Made by a program: the position numbers and the translations under genes. Source: Mesostigma viride (lineage: Eukaryota > Streptophyta > Mesostigmatophyceae > Mesostigmatales > Mesostigmataceae). Taken from it: DNA of 64,000 nt. How positions within the stretch are numbered: position 1 is the first letter of the stretch; each line of letters opens with the position of its first letter. The notes beneath the pieces are model-generated. The model did not search any database. It worked only from the letters and a program-made list of their open reading frames with translations, and had not been told where the DNA came from. Location: positions 2,477,911-2,541,910 of the forward strand of contig RPFO01000246.1 of the NCBI GenBank assembly GCA_009746045.1, read 5' to 3'. Positions 43,098 to 53,280 of this stretch are shown here, in pieces.

Positions 43098-43439
43098 GGC
43101 GAGAATAACAAAAATAACACAGTAGCATTGATAAAATTGTTTATCAGAAAATATATATACTAATTACAGTATATTTTGCAAAAGATTTTATAATATATTG
43201 TGAATAGCATGGTTAAATTCCACATACTTTAATAATATGGTATGTTAAAGTATATAGAATCATTATTTAGTAAATCATTTACAAGAAAAAGTGGTATAGA
43301 CTATTATTATTATATAGTTCGGCAATCTATGATAGTAAGACGTACCGGATGTCAGGTTTATCAGCGGGCTCCAGGGCTATAGCGTCTCGCTGCAGCGTGA
43401 TTGTTTGGTGCTATGACTGATTTCAGTAGATGTGCAGAA

Positions 43440-43515
43440 AAAAATTTATTTCCATGACCACACCAGGAATCGAACCCAGAACCTCATTGTACATTGACGC
43501 ATGGTAACGATGTCA
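43440..43515 (-). other. tRNA-like sequence (B-box match), not a clear tRNA gene
   Basis: On the minus strand, TCTGGGTTCGATTCCTGG forms a plausible T arm with a perfect B box, and TTGGCTGAC upstream resembles a D arm. No matching acceptor stem is found, so it is more likely a tRNA relic or SINE head than a gene. Confidence 0.35.
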
Positions 43516-43836
43516 GCCAAACATCCGAATGTTCCCAGGTAAATGGGCTGGAGGTCGTCTCTTTTTATACCTGCGGCCACAAGCACGGGTGACGGCATAT
43601 TGGATGTCGTCCAATCCGCTAGCTTGGTTCCAAAAGATGGGATCGAGCTTTTGCACCAGCGCCGCGCTTCCAGTTTTCAGTTCCGTGGGGAGGAACGAGG
43701 ATGCCACGTTTCCAATTTTTTCAATACCGTTCAGCCCTGTGACGCCGCGTCCGTTTTGCGAATTGCGACCGTCCCATCGCCCATCGAAAAAGAAGCGCAG
43801 CCGCAGAGAGACCCCATAGCTGATACGAGCTGCCAT
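43513..43836 (-). CDS. Weak ORF, possibly an exon
   Basis: A 107-codon frame of normal composition (SLRLRFFFDGRWDGRNSQ near the start) with a degenerate palindrome half (GGGGTCTCTCTGCGGC on the minus strand, near 43800-43816) at its beginning. No known domain. It may be a further upstream exon of the minus-strand gene or chance. Confidence 0.25.
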   Translation of the reverse strand: MAARISYGVSLRLRFFFDGRWDGRNSQNGRGVTGLNGIEKIGNVASSFLPTELKTGSAALVQKLDPIFWNQASGLDDIQYAVTRACGRRYKKRRPPAHLPGNIRMFG

Positions 43837-44575
43837 ATCGTTTCGACGTTTGCATGCTACCTGCTGGATTATAAAATCCTACGTTGATACCTGCCTGGTG
43901 CCGGAAGTTTACAAGGAAATCGGTCTGCTTTCGCCGCACAACGAAAAAAAGGTGAGCTTTTGCCGCATCCTGGATGGTAGGCTGACTAAAATTGTTCTAT
44001 CAAAAACGGCAACTAAACAGCGCATGCACGCCGACGACACAGTTAGCCAGCTGGGCGAAGACATGTCCTTGCTGCCATCGCAAGAAACTCTATGTTGCAG
44101 CAAGAGTGATAAAAATGTCTGGCTTCCTTCTTTTCGTTGCTAGCTAAACCCTGCAGACATCTCGGTAGAGTCAGCTAAGCCGATCCTAATCCACATCTGG
44201 CATCCATCCCTTTAGTCTAGTTGCCATGGAGCGTTTCTTGGTCTCGCACATGTCGATCATGGTGGTGCTAGGCTTTCACTTGGGTCACCCTTTCCATGTT
44301 TGCTATGCCTTTGGTCTGGTTAGGTTATAGGTGTAGATGTGCACATACTGCATTTGCTGCGTTTCTAATCGGTGCTCCTGTTTGATGCTTTTTTTCCCCT
44401 TCATATCGTTTCGACGTTTGCATGCTACCTGCCGGATTATAACATCGGACGTTGCTACCTGCCTGCATAACGATAGTTTGCAAGAAATCTTCATTTTGCC
44501 GAAACACAAAAAAAGGTGATCTTTTGCCGCAACGTGGATGGTAGGCTGACTAAAATTGTGCTGCTACGTATCAAT
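43832..44575. repeat. Direct duplication, about 170 bp, 571 bp apart
   Basis: CATATCGTTTCGACGTTTGC occurs at 43834 and 44403, and both copies continue for about 170 bases to TGGATGGTAGGCTGACTAAA (43970s and 44535). The second copy leads directly into the 30-bp minisatellite. Between the copies lies unique sequence without a gene. Confidence 0.75.
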
Positions 44576-46680
44576 ACATGTGGGGGGGTGCTGCTACGTA
44601 TCAATACATGTGGGGGGGTGCTGCTACGTATCAATACATGTGGGGGGGTGCTGCTACGTATCAATACACGTGGGGGGGTGCTGCTACGTATCAATACATG
44701 TGGGGGGGTGCTGCTACGTATCAATACATGTGGGGGGGTGCTGCTACGTATCAATACATGTGGGGGGGTGCTGCTACGTATCAATACACGTGGGGGGGTG
44801 CTGCTACGTATCAATACATGTGGGGGGGTGCTGCTACGTATCAATACATGTGGGGGGGTGCTGCTACGTATCAATACATGTGGGGGGGTGCTGCTACGTA
44901 TCAATACATGTGGGGGGGTGCTGCTACGTATCAATACATGTGGGGGGGTGCTACGTATCAATACATGTGGGGGGGTGCTGCTACGTATCAATACATGTGG
45001 GGGGGTGCTGCTACGTATCAATACATGTGGGGGGGTGCTGCTACGTATCAATACACGTGGGGGGGTGCTGCTACGTATCAATACATGTGGGGGGGTGCTG
45101 CTACGTATCAATACATGTGGGGGGGTGCTGCTACGTATCAATACATGTGGGGGGGTGCTGCTACGTATCAATACATGTGGGGGGGTGCTGCTACGTATCA
45201 ATACATGTGGGGGGGTGCTACGTATCAATACATGTGGGGGGGTGCTGCTACGTATCAATACATGTGGGGGGGTGCTGCTACGTATCAATACATGTGGGGG
45301 GGTGCTGCTACGTATCAATACACGTGGGGGGGTGCTGCTACGTATCAATACATGTGGGGGGGTGCTGCTACGTATCAATACATGTGGGGGGGTGCTGCTA
45401 CGTATCAATACATGTGGGGGGGTGCTGCTACGTATCAATACATGTGGGGGGGTGCTGCTACGTATCAATACATGTGGGGGGGTGCTACGTATCAATACAT
45501 GTGGGGGGGTGCTGCTACGTATCAATACATGTGGGGGGGTGCTGCTACGTATCAATACATGTGGGGGGGTGCTGCTACGTATCAATACATGTGGGGGGGT
45601 GCTGCTACGTATCAATACATGTGGGGGGGTGCTGCTACGTATCAATACATGTGGGGGGGTGCTGCTACGTATCAATACATGTGGGGGGGTGCTGCTACGT
45701 ATCAATACACGTGGGGGGGTGCTGCTACGTATCAATACACGTGGGGGGGTGCTGCTACGTATCAATACATGTGGGGGGGTGCTGCTACGTATCAATACAT
45801 GTGGGGGGGTGCTGCTACGTATCAATACATGTGGGGGGGTGCTGCTACGTATCAATACATGTGGGGGGGTGCTACGTATCAATACATGTGGGGGGGTGCT
45901 GCTACGTATCAATACACGTGGGGGGGTGCTGCTACGTATCAATACATGTGGGGGGGTGCTGCTACGTATCAATACATGTGGGGGGGTGCTGCTACGTATC
46001 AATACATGTGTGGGGGGTGCTACGTATCAATACATGTGGGGGGGTGCTGCTACGTATCAATACATGTGGGGGGGTGCTGCTACGTATCAATACATGTGGG
46101 GGGGTGCTGCTACGTATCAATACACGTGGGGGGGTGCTGCTACGTATCAATACACGTGGGGGGGTGCTGCTACGTATCAATACATGTGGGGGGGTGCTGC
46201 TACGTATCAATACATGTGGGGGGGTGCTGCTACGTATCAATACATGTGGGGGGTGCTGCTACGTATCAATACATGTGGGGGGGTGCTGCTACGTATCAAT
46301 ACATGTGGGGGGGGATGCTACGTATCAATACACGTGGGGGGGTGCTGCTACGTATCAATACATGTGGGGGGGTGCTGCTACGTATCAATACATGTGGGGG
46401 GGTGCTGCTACGTATCAATACATGTGGGGGGGTGCTGCTACGTATCAATACATGTGGGGGGTGCTGCTACGTATCAATACATGTGTGGGGGGATGCTACG
46501 TATCAATACATGTGGGGGGGTGCTGCTACGTATCAATACATGTGGGGGGGTGCTGCTACGTATCAATACATGTGGGGGGTGCTGCTGCGTATCAATACAT
46601 GTGGGGGGGATGCTACGTATTAATACACGTGGGGGGTGATGCTACGTATCAATACATGTGGGGGGTGATGCTACGTATCA
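44563..46680. repeat. 30-bp minisatellite, about 70 copies, with higher-order pattern
   Basis: The unit is CTGCTACGTATCAATACATG followed by TGGGGGGGTG. A CACGTG variant and a 27-bp short unit (one GCT lost) recur in a pattern: short units at 44950, 45217 and 45484 are exactly 267 bp apart (8 x 30 + 27). The unit is a multiple of three, so all three plus frames stay open; these frames are not genes. Confidence 0.97.
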
Positions 46681-47345
46681 TTTATTTATTCATGCCATCA
46701 TCCCCCCACATTTAATTATTAATGCCATCACCCCCCCACATTCTTTTATTCATGGCAGCACACCCCCACATTTATTTATTCATGCCATCACCCCCCACAT
46801 TTAATTATTAATGCCAGCACCCCCAACATTCATTTATTCATGCCATCACACCCCCACATTCTTTTATTCATGGCAGCACCCCCCACATTTATTTATTCAT
46901 GCCATCACCCCCCCACATTTAATTATTAATGCCAGCACCCCCAACATTCATTTATTCATGCCATCACACCCCCACATTCTTTTATTCATGGCAGCACCCC
47001 CCCACATTCTTTTATTCATGGCAGCACCCCCCACATTTATTTATTCATGCCATCACACCCCCACATTCTTTTATTCATGGCAGCACCCCCCACATTTATT
47101 TATTCATGCCATCACCCCCCACATTTAATTATTAATGCCAGCACCCCCCAACATTCATTTATTCATGCCATCACACCCCCACATTCTTTTATTCATGGCA
47201 GCACCCCCCCACATTTATTTATTCATGCCATCACCCCCCACATTTAATTATTAATGCCAGCACCCCCCACATGCATTTATACATAGCATCCCCCCCCACA
47301 TGTATTTATACGTAGCTTCCCCCCCCACATGTATTTATACGTGGT
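46681..47345. repeat. Diverged 30-bp minisatellite in opposite orientation
   Basis: Units like CCCCCCACATTTATTTATTC followed by ATGCCATCA are the reverse complement, diverged, of the neighbouring array (CCCCCCCACATGTATTGATA, then CGTAGCAGCA). Intermediate units (ACATGTATTTATACGTAGC) at 47300-47345 link the two. The arrays meet head to head near 46680. Confidence 0.85.
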
Positions 47346-47350
47346 CGTAA

Positions 47351-47703
47351 GGGTCTCGCTGCGGGTAGACCCTCGGAATTTTGTTTTTGTATTGACGTTA
47401 GGGTCTCGCTGCAGCGAGACCCCAAGGAATGTCAATTTTTCATGTTTTCATGATGGGGGGTCTTTCTTTTCTCACCCTTAAAATGATTTGTTTTTGTATC
47501 GGTGTTAGGGTCTCGCTGCAGCGAGACCCCTACGAATGTCGACTTTTAATGTTTGCAAGATGGGAGGGGGCTTTCTTCGCTCACCCTAAAAATTATTTGT
47601 TTTTGTTTGACGTTAGGGTCTCGCTGCAGCGAGACCCCAAGGAATGTATACTTTTTTATGTTTGCATGATGGGAGGTTGCTTGTTTACGCTCACCCTAAA
47701 AAT
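47351..47703. repeat. Tandem array (107-108 bp unit) of the 22-bp palindrome
   Basis: Palindromes start at 47351, 47401, 47508 and 47616; the last three are perfect (C/G arms). Each later unit continues with CTCACCCTAAAAAT and ATTTGTTTTTG. The array is interrupted at 47703 by the PAT-like retrotransposon and resumes at 53093 with the palindrome at 53115, in register (110 bp from 47616 when the insertion is removed). Confidence 0.9.
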
Positions 47704-48081
47704 CGGGGTTCTCTGAACATAGTTTCTTTATAGTGATACGGAAGGGGAGCCGCTGATGCTAGGTGAAATAGAGCTGGGTGATGTGATCGTAATAAGGCTG
47801 ATTAGGCTTCTAGTGTACGAGTATTACGGAAGATATGGCCTAATTGTTGCGGCCCATACCTTGACGGTGTGCTGAGTACCTTGACGACGGATTTTTGCGT
47901 CTAGGTTCTCCTAGCAGATCTGTGATTGCGGACGGGTTTGCAACAGGCAATATCTGAAGTAAAACTTGACGGCTAAAACTGTTTAGAGGCCGTTGCCGGA
48001 TCTGGCCGTTGGTAGAGAGCCGTTGGCCTTGAAACACGATAAAAGCTTGCTCACCTAGCTCATGGCGGTCTCTTTTGTTTT
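47704..48081 (+). repeat. Split direct repeat A1
   Basis: Starts CGGGGTTCTCTGAACATAG right after AAT. It is identical to A2 (52547-52924) except C at 47798 versus T at 52641. Confidence 0.93.
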
Positions 48082-48152
48082 AACGAAGGCGGCGACAGGG
48101 GTCAGGGGCAGCGTAGCTGACGCCCAGAATTCCTTTCTGCAAAGCGGCTGGG

Positions 48153-49211
48153 ATGCCGAAGCCCGGGCGGAAGCCAGGTTCGACAGGTGCTGGGAAGCAA
48201 TTACCGAAAGCTAATCCCGAGGTGCCGACAGCTACTAAACAGACGGGAAAGGGCCGACTAGGCTGGCCGACGCAGAAGAAAAGGCTCCATCAGGAGCTCT
48301 CCACTTGCTCGGGCCTGCCTGAAGTGTGCGCTGCCTTTGAGGCGGTCCTCGGGACCGACTGGGTAACTACTGTCAGCCGGTGGTCTGCGGCCCAGCTGGA
48401 GTCCGTCGTTGGACTGCTGGTCGACCACGTGGACGGGCCTGAAATTCTGGCAGCAGCGGACCCAAACGAAGCGCTAGTGGCAGCCCTCCAAAGCGCCCGG
48501 GACTTGGCGGACTCGGACGAAGAGGAGATGCAGCCACCACGCCGGCCCACGAAAGGGGCGAAAAAGGGGACGAAAAAAGTCGGAAGCCCAGCCCCGAGCA
48601 AGGGAAAGGCCGCGGGGGATGTGAGGGAGCAGCTCTTGGAGCTGGCGGCTATTATTGGCAAGCAGGGGCAGGCGGGCAAAGAAGAGGAGGAGGAGGAGGA
48701 GTCCGAGGAAGAGGATTTCCTGACGAAATTGAAGGATGCGCTGGCCGGGGCAGATGGGGCTTCCAGGAAGCCGAAAAAGACCAAAGGGGTGACGCTGCCC
48801 ACTCGAGCACAAGTGGTGAATTGGAGGGTGCAAGAGAGAGTGCTCCCCGAGGTGCTCGAGGATGCCAACGACAATGGAGGGGGGATAAAGAGTTGGATCA
48901 TGGCTACTCGCCAAGGGGGGTGGAGGAACCAGGAAAGCAGGAAGGTGGTCATGAACATCGCCCTGGCCATGGACACACTCTTCAAGGAGTTGGGGCCGGC
49001 AGCCGGGGAGTTGGCTGGGGTAGAGTATCTCATGAGGGTGGTGGCAGCCATGCTCCTAGTGGAGAGCCAGGGGTCAGGAGGGTGGAAGGTGGCTGGCCAC
49101 CTCCTTGCTCTCAAGGAAGATGCCTCCTTGGTGAGCAACCCGGCCATGAAGATGGCCCTGCAAAGCGCCACGATGATGGAGAAGCTGGGCAAGGCCCAGC
49201 AAACCAAGTAA
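48153..49211 (+). CDS. gag: Gag-like protein of the PAT-like element
   Basis: The 352-codon ORF starts 72 bases after A1. It is basic at the N terminus (MPKPGRKPGSTGAGK), has an acidic Glu run (residues about 173-185) and a helical C-terminal half with QVVNWRVQERVLPEVL and YLMRVVAAMLLVE. No zinc knuckle is visible. By position it is the nucleic-acid-binding structural protein of the element. It overlaps nothing; the pol frame has its first convenient ATG 48 bases after the gag stop. Confidence 0.75.
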   Translation: MPKPGRKPGSTGAGKQLPKANPEVPTATKQTGKGRLGWPTQKKRLHQELSTCSGLPEVCAAFEAVLGTDWVTTVSRWSAAQLESVVGLLVDHVDGPEILAAADPNEALVAALQSARDLADSDEEEMQPPRRPTKGAKKGTKKVGSPAPSKGKAAGDVREQLLELAAIIGKQGQAGKEEEEEEESEEEDFLTKLKDALAGADGASRKPKKTKGVTLPTRAQVVNWRVQERVLPEVLEDANDNGGGIKSWIMATRQGGWRNQESRKVVMNIALAMDTLFKELGPAAGELAGVEYLMRVVAAMLLVESQGSGGWKVAGHLLALKEDASLVSNPAMKMALQSATMMEKLGKAQQTK

Positions 49212-49258
49212 ACACCGAAAGGGTAAACCGCTCCCCCTTCCCACTGCCTCTTCCTACA

Positions 49259-52200
49259 ATGCCTCTAAGCACTACGTGGGGGAGAGTGAGGTCAGCACGC
49301 AGACGCCAGCGTGCAACTCGCCGCCGCCGGACCTTCACTCTACAACACAAGGTGATTACGTGGTTGAATTGGCTATGGCACGGGGGGGCAGACCCTCCGC
49401 CTAAATCTGGAGGCGCGTGCTCCAGAGGAACGGCGGAGGCCCTGAAAAGGGTCAAGAAGCACTGCGAGTGGTACAGTCGCCGCGTAACCGGCGTTGCGAC
49501 AGGCCCCGCAGAAGGAAGTGATCTAATCTATGGGAAATGTAATAAGTATGAACAACTTGTGGCGGAGCGGGTGAGTCTGCCGAAGCGCGAGGTGGCAGGA
49601 AAGGCGAAGCTGCTGGATTTGCTGGCGCTACGACCTAGTTGGCGAGAGGTGTACGCGAGCGAAGCCAACTGCATCAAGCCGGAGGTGGCTGCCAGTGCGA
49701 GGTATTGGAATGTACCTGCCCCCAGCCGAGGGTGCACCATGGCGGAGTGGGGCAAGTTGATGGGGAGGGCAGCGGACGTGGGGATGGTGGAGTTCCGAGA
49801 GACGCGGCCAAAGTGGGTAGACGGATGTTTTGGGGTGGCCAAAGGAGTGGGGGAGTTAAGGCTCATTGTGAATAAGAAGTTGGGGAACGCACTGTGGGTG
49901 GACCCCCCTAAGACGGTGTTACCCCACCTGGGCATATACTCGGAGGTCTATATCAAGGGTCGGTGCTACACGGCCAAGAGCGATCTGGTCTCGTATTACT
50001 ATACCATCCAAGTGCCGGAGTGGTGGTGGGATTATCAAGGGCTACCTGATGTGTGGTCCACCGATGTCGGGCTGCCGGGGCGGCGGAGGAGGGTGTGGCC
50101 AGTGCTGAAAGTGCTGGCCATGGGGCACTCCCACGCTGTAGCGCTAGGGGAAGCCATCCATGAGATGGTCCTCTATGCCACGGGCGCTTTGGATCCTAGA
50201 CGGCAGGTGAACCGCCTCACAAGTGTAGGGGAGCTGACCGTGCTTCGGAATGCATGGGGTAACCCAACCGCCCTAGCCATCGAGTACAAGGAGGAGAGCA
50301 CGAGGGAGATGCAAATCGACCTTGAGGACCCCCCTGCCCCTATGGTATCCATCACTATTGATGACCTGGTGGTCAGCAATGGGCGCACGTGCGAGGCGGT
50401 GAATCGCTTAATCGCGAGTGCTATTGAAGACGGGTACGCGCCTAACAACCTTGTGCCCTCCAAGGACAAGACGATCATGGCTAGCCCGGAGGGGGAGGAC
50501 GAGCTAGAAGCTCTGGGTGTTGTTCACCGGCGGGATGGGGTGTTGGAGCCGACAGCTAAGCAGCTCACCCTTGTGGTTGCGCACACTCGTGTACTCCTCG
50601 AGAGGGGACGCGCTACCGCTGAGGCGCTGGCGGCCGTCGTGGGCCGGTGGGTGTGGCTGCAGATGCTCAGCCGCACTTGCTTGTCCATATGGCAGCAGAG
50701 TTTTAAGTTCATCAACCTCAAGGGGTGGGGCCAGCGAACGCGACCTTTGTGGCAAGGTGTGCGCGATGAGCTCGAGTGTGCCATGGCGTTGGCCCCCATG
50801 CTCCGTGTGGACCGGGGGGCTGCCCTGGCTCCGGTGGTGGTGGCCTCGGATGCGTCTAGTTTTGGGCAGGGGGTTGTCTACGCTGAGATGGCCCCAGCTG
50901 AGGTGACGGAATTAGCTCGGGCCCGGGAGGTGCGGGGTTACCCAACCCTCCTCACCCCAGGTGAGGCCATGTATGCCGGGCCTAGACCCTTGACCAAGGC
51001 CGCGGAAAAAGCCATCATCCACGGGCGATGGCGCGTCGGGATCAAGAGTCGCTGGCGCGATTCGACCATGCACATCAACGAGAAGGAAGTGCGGGCCGCT
51101 GTGAAGGGGGTGGAGCGCTCGGCCCGGAACCTCGGAACATGGGGTAAGCGGGTGGTGAGGTTAGTGGACTCCACTGCCGCTTTGGGCTGCTTGGCTAAAG
51201 GGCGTTCCTCTTCTTACCGGTTAAACAAGCAATGCCGCCGGTTGTGCGCTCTTACGTTGGTCACCGGCAGCCGCTCACAATGGGTCTGGACGCCAAGTGA
51301 GCTTCAGCCTGCGGATGGGCCTTCGCGGGGGCTTTCCATGGCTGCCTCGGTGGCCGGGTGGGTCCGCGATTTGACTCGCGAGGGTGTTCATCCCAATCCC
51401 GGGCCTCGGCTTGGCGCTAGCTACTTGACCCTTCTTGAGGGCAAGGTGAAGCCGGCTACTTTGATGGTTTACCATCGGGGTCTTAGGTCCTTTTTCGCAT
51501 GGTGGGCGAGCCGGCGGGGTCGGGTTGGCAGCTTGTTGCGCGGCTTGACGATAGAGGAATACTATTGCGAGTATGTCGCTTGGGCGCACTCACGGTGTTA
51601 CAGCCGCCAGTTGTGTGTCAATGCGCTTATGGGCCTGAATTTGTACTTCCCCCGGGAGGTGCGGGATTGGGCCTTGGCACGAAGTGTTTTGGCTGGCTGG
51701 CGCACGTTGGCACCCCCTCGTGCCCCCCCCCCATTCCATGGGAGGCTGCGTTTGCGCTTGCTTGTACTATGGTGCTCCAGCGGCAGCCTCGTGCGGCTAT
51801 GATGGTCATCGTTATTTTCCAACAATACCTGCGGGTATCGGAGGCGCTCAACCTGTTGGTCGGCCATGTGCGCTTGCAGCCTGATGTTCGGTTGCGGGGT
51901 TCGCAGCGGGGCGCCTTGTTGTTGATGTCAGCTAAGACGGCTAAGGGGGAGGTGCAGTCTGTGGTGATCGAGGATGTCATGACTGAGACCCTCTTGCGGG
52001 CTTGTATGCGTGGCAAGGCGGCCTGGGAGCGGGTGTTCCCTTACGATTATGCCCAGTTCAGCCGGGTTTGGCATCAGGCCACGCAAGCTTTGGGGGTCGA
52101 CACGGTGTTTACCATTCACGGGCTGCGGCATGGGGGGGCTACCTATGATTTTTTGCGGCAGCGCAGCATGGCTGATATTCAGCATCGGGGTCGCTGGCGC

Positions 52201-52335
52201 AGCAGCAAAACTGTCGCCCACTATGTGGGATTGCACCGGAGCTTGGCCCTCACCCTTCCTGACGCCCTGGTTCGGGCTATCGCCGCCTGCCCCCCGCGCA
52301 TTTGGCGGAGCGTCTTTTCTCTGCCTTCCTCTTAA
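49259..52335 (+). CDS. Pol of the PAT-like element: RT, RNase H, tyrosine recombinase (one frame shift)
   Basis: The RT has Asp in KSDLVSYYYTIQVPE (codon 49982) and the IDDLVVSNG active site (50360-50365). The RNase H has Asp in VVASDASSFGQG (50849), then INEKEVRAAVKGV and VRLVDSTAALG. A linker with EGVHPNPGP follows (51380-51406). The recombinase has Arg in YLRVSEAL (51831), HGLRH (His 52117, Arg 52126) and a final Tyr in VAHYVGL (52222). RT and recombinase are in different frames; the break lies in a run of ten C at 51723-51732, after which the second frame runs to 52335. ATG 49259 is chosen because upstream codons overlap gag. The shift may be a read error, slippage or damage. Confidence 0.9.
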
Positions 52336-52411
52336 GTTCCCTTCATTCTTGTCTTATGCGTCCACCGGTTTTTGTTTTGCCCCTGGCTTGGGTCGCCAGG
52401 GAGGGATGTAA

Positions 52412-52546
52412 GGGTAAGGCTAGCCTTTTTGGACATAAAGTGTTCCCATGGGTAAGGATGGCCAGTTGAGGGCCACTTCCCGATGTGCTCTACTTATTGT
52501 TTTAATAAAGAGTCTGGTTACCCTGGAGTTCCACGGTTAATAGAAT
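52412..52546 (+). repeat. Split direct repeat B1
   Basis: Runs GGGTAAGGCTAGCCTTTTTG to ...GGTTAATAGAAT. It contains AATAAA-like TTTTAATAAAG (52499-52509), a possible polyadenylation signal. Same sequence as B2. Confidence 0.93.
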
Positions 52547-52924
52547 CGGGGTTCTCTGAACATAGTTTCTTTATAGTGATACGGAAGGGGAGCCGCTGAT
52601 GCTAGGTGAAATAGAGCTGGGTGATGTGATCGTAATAAGGTTGATTAGGCTTCTAGTGTACGAGTATTACGGAAGATATGGCCTAATTGTTGCGGCCCAT
52701 ACCTTGACGGTGTGCTGAGTACCTTGACGACGGATTTTTGCGTCTAGGTTCTCCTAGCAGATCTGTGATTGCGGACGGGTTTGCAACAGGCAATATCTGA
52801 AGTAAAACTTGACGGCTAAAACTGTTTAGAGGCCGTTGCCGGATCTGGCCGTTGGTAGAGAGCCGTTGGCCTTGAAACACGATAAAAGCTTGCTCACCTA
52901 GCTCATGGCGGTCTCTTTTGTTTT
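52547..52924 (+). repeat. Split direct repeat A2
   Basis: Second copy of A1, joined directly to B1 at AAT|CGGGG. The B1-A2 junction is what a closed circle would contain. Confidence 0.93.
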
Positions 52925-52957
52925 CCCACCCGCCCTCCCTGTGTGTTGCCTGTTTGG

Positions 52958-53092
52958 GGGTAAGGCTAGCCTTTTTGGACATAAAGTGTTCCCATGGGTA
53001 AGGATGGCCAGTTGAGGGCCACTTCCCGATGTGCTCTACTTATTGTTTTAATAAAGAGTCTGGTTACCCTGGAGTTCCACGGTTAATAGAAT
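52958..53092 (+). repeat. Split direct repeat B2
   Basis: Copy of B1 and the right end of the element. The host array resumes with GATTTGTTTTTGC at 53093. Confidence 0.93.
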
Positions 53093-53114
53093 GATTTGTT
53101 TTTGCTTGAAGTGA

Positions 53115-53203
53115 GGGTCTCGCTGCAGCGAGACGCCAAAGTTTTGCATTAAACTAAATGTCCCTTTTAGAATCCACGAAAGGGTCTAGCTGCAGCGAGA
53201 CCC
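53115..53203. repeat. Two palindrome copies upstream of the plus-strand gene
   Basis: Start at 53115 (one base off perfect) and 53182. They precede the acceptor TTCTGCAG|ATG at 53280/53281, so they probably lie in a 5' intron or leader of the gene that follows. Confidence 0.8.
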
Positions 53204-53280
53204 TCCCCATCGTTTTTCTGCCGGCGATTCAGATTCTGAATGACATTTGTGAAACTTGCTTTTTTGATATTGTTCTGCAG

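Larger units (their letters stand above)
47704..53092 (+). mobile_element. PAT/DIRS-like tyrosine-recombinase retrotransposon, 5389 bp
   Basis: Architecture A1 (47704-48081), gag, RT-RNase H-YR, B1 (52412-52546), A2 (52547-52924), 33-bp spacer, B2 (52958-53092). A1 and A2 are 378 bp each with one difference; B1 and B2 are 135 bp each. These split direct repeats define the PAT-like group of DIRS-order elements, which insert through a circular intermediate using a tyrosine recombinase. AAT stands at all three junctions (before A1, between B1 and A2, end of B2). There is no target duplication. It lies inside the palindrome array. Confidence 0.92.

Noticed and set aside
44563-46680. CRISPR-like regular 30-bp repeats
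   Set aside because: Units are directly adjacent with no unique spacers, in a eukaryotic sequence. It is a minisatellite.
44491-46715. Very long open frames in several phases on both strands
   Set aside because: The 30-bp unit is a multiple of three and stop-free in several frames; the encoded Cys/Gly or Ser/Thr/Pro/His repeats are a by-product of the array.
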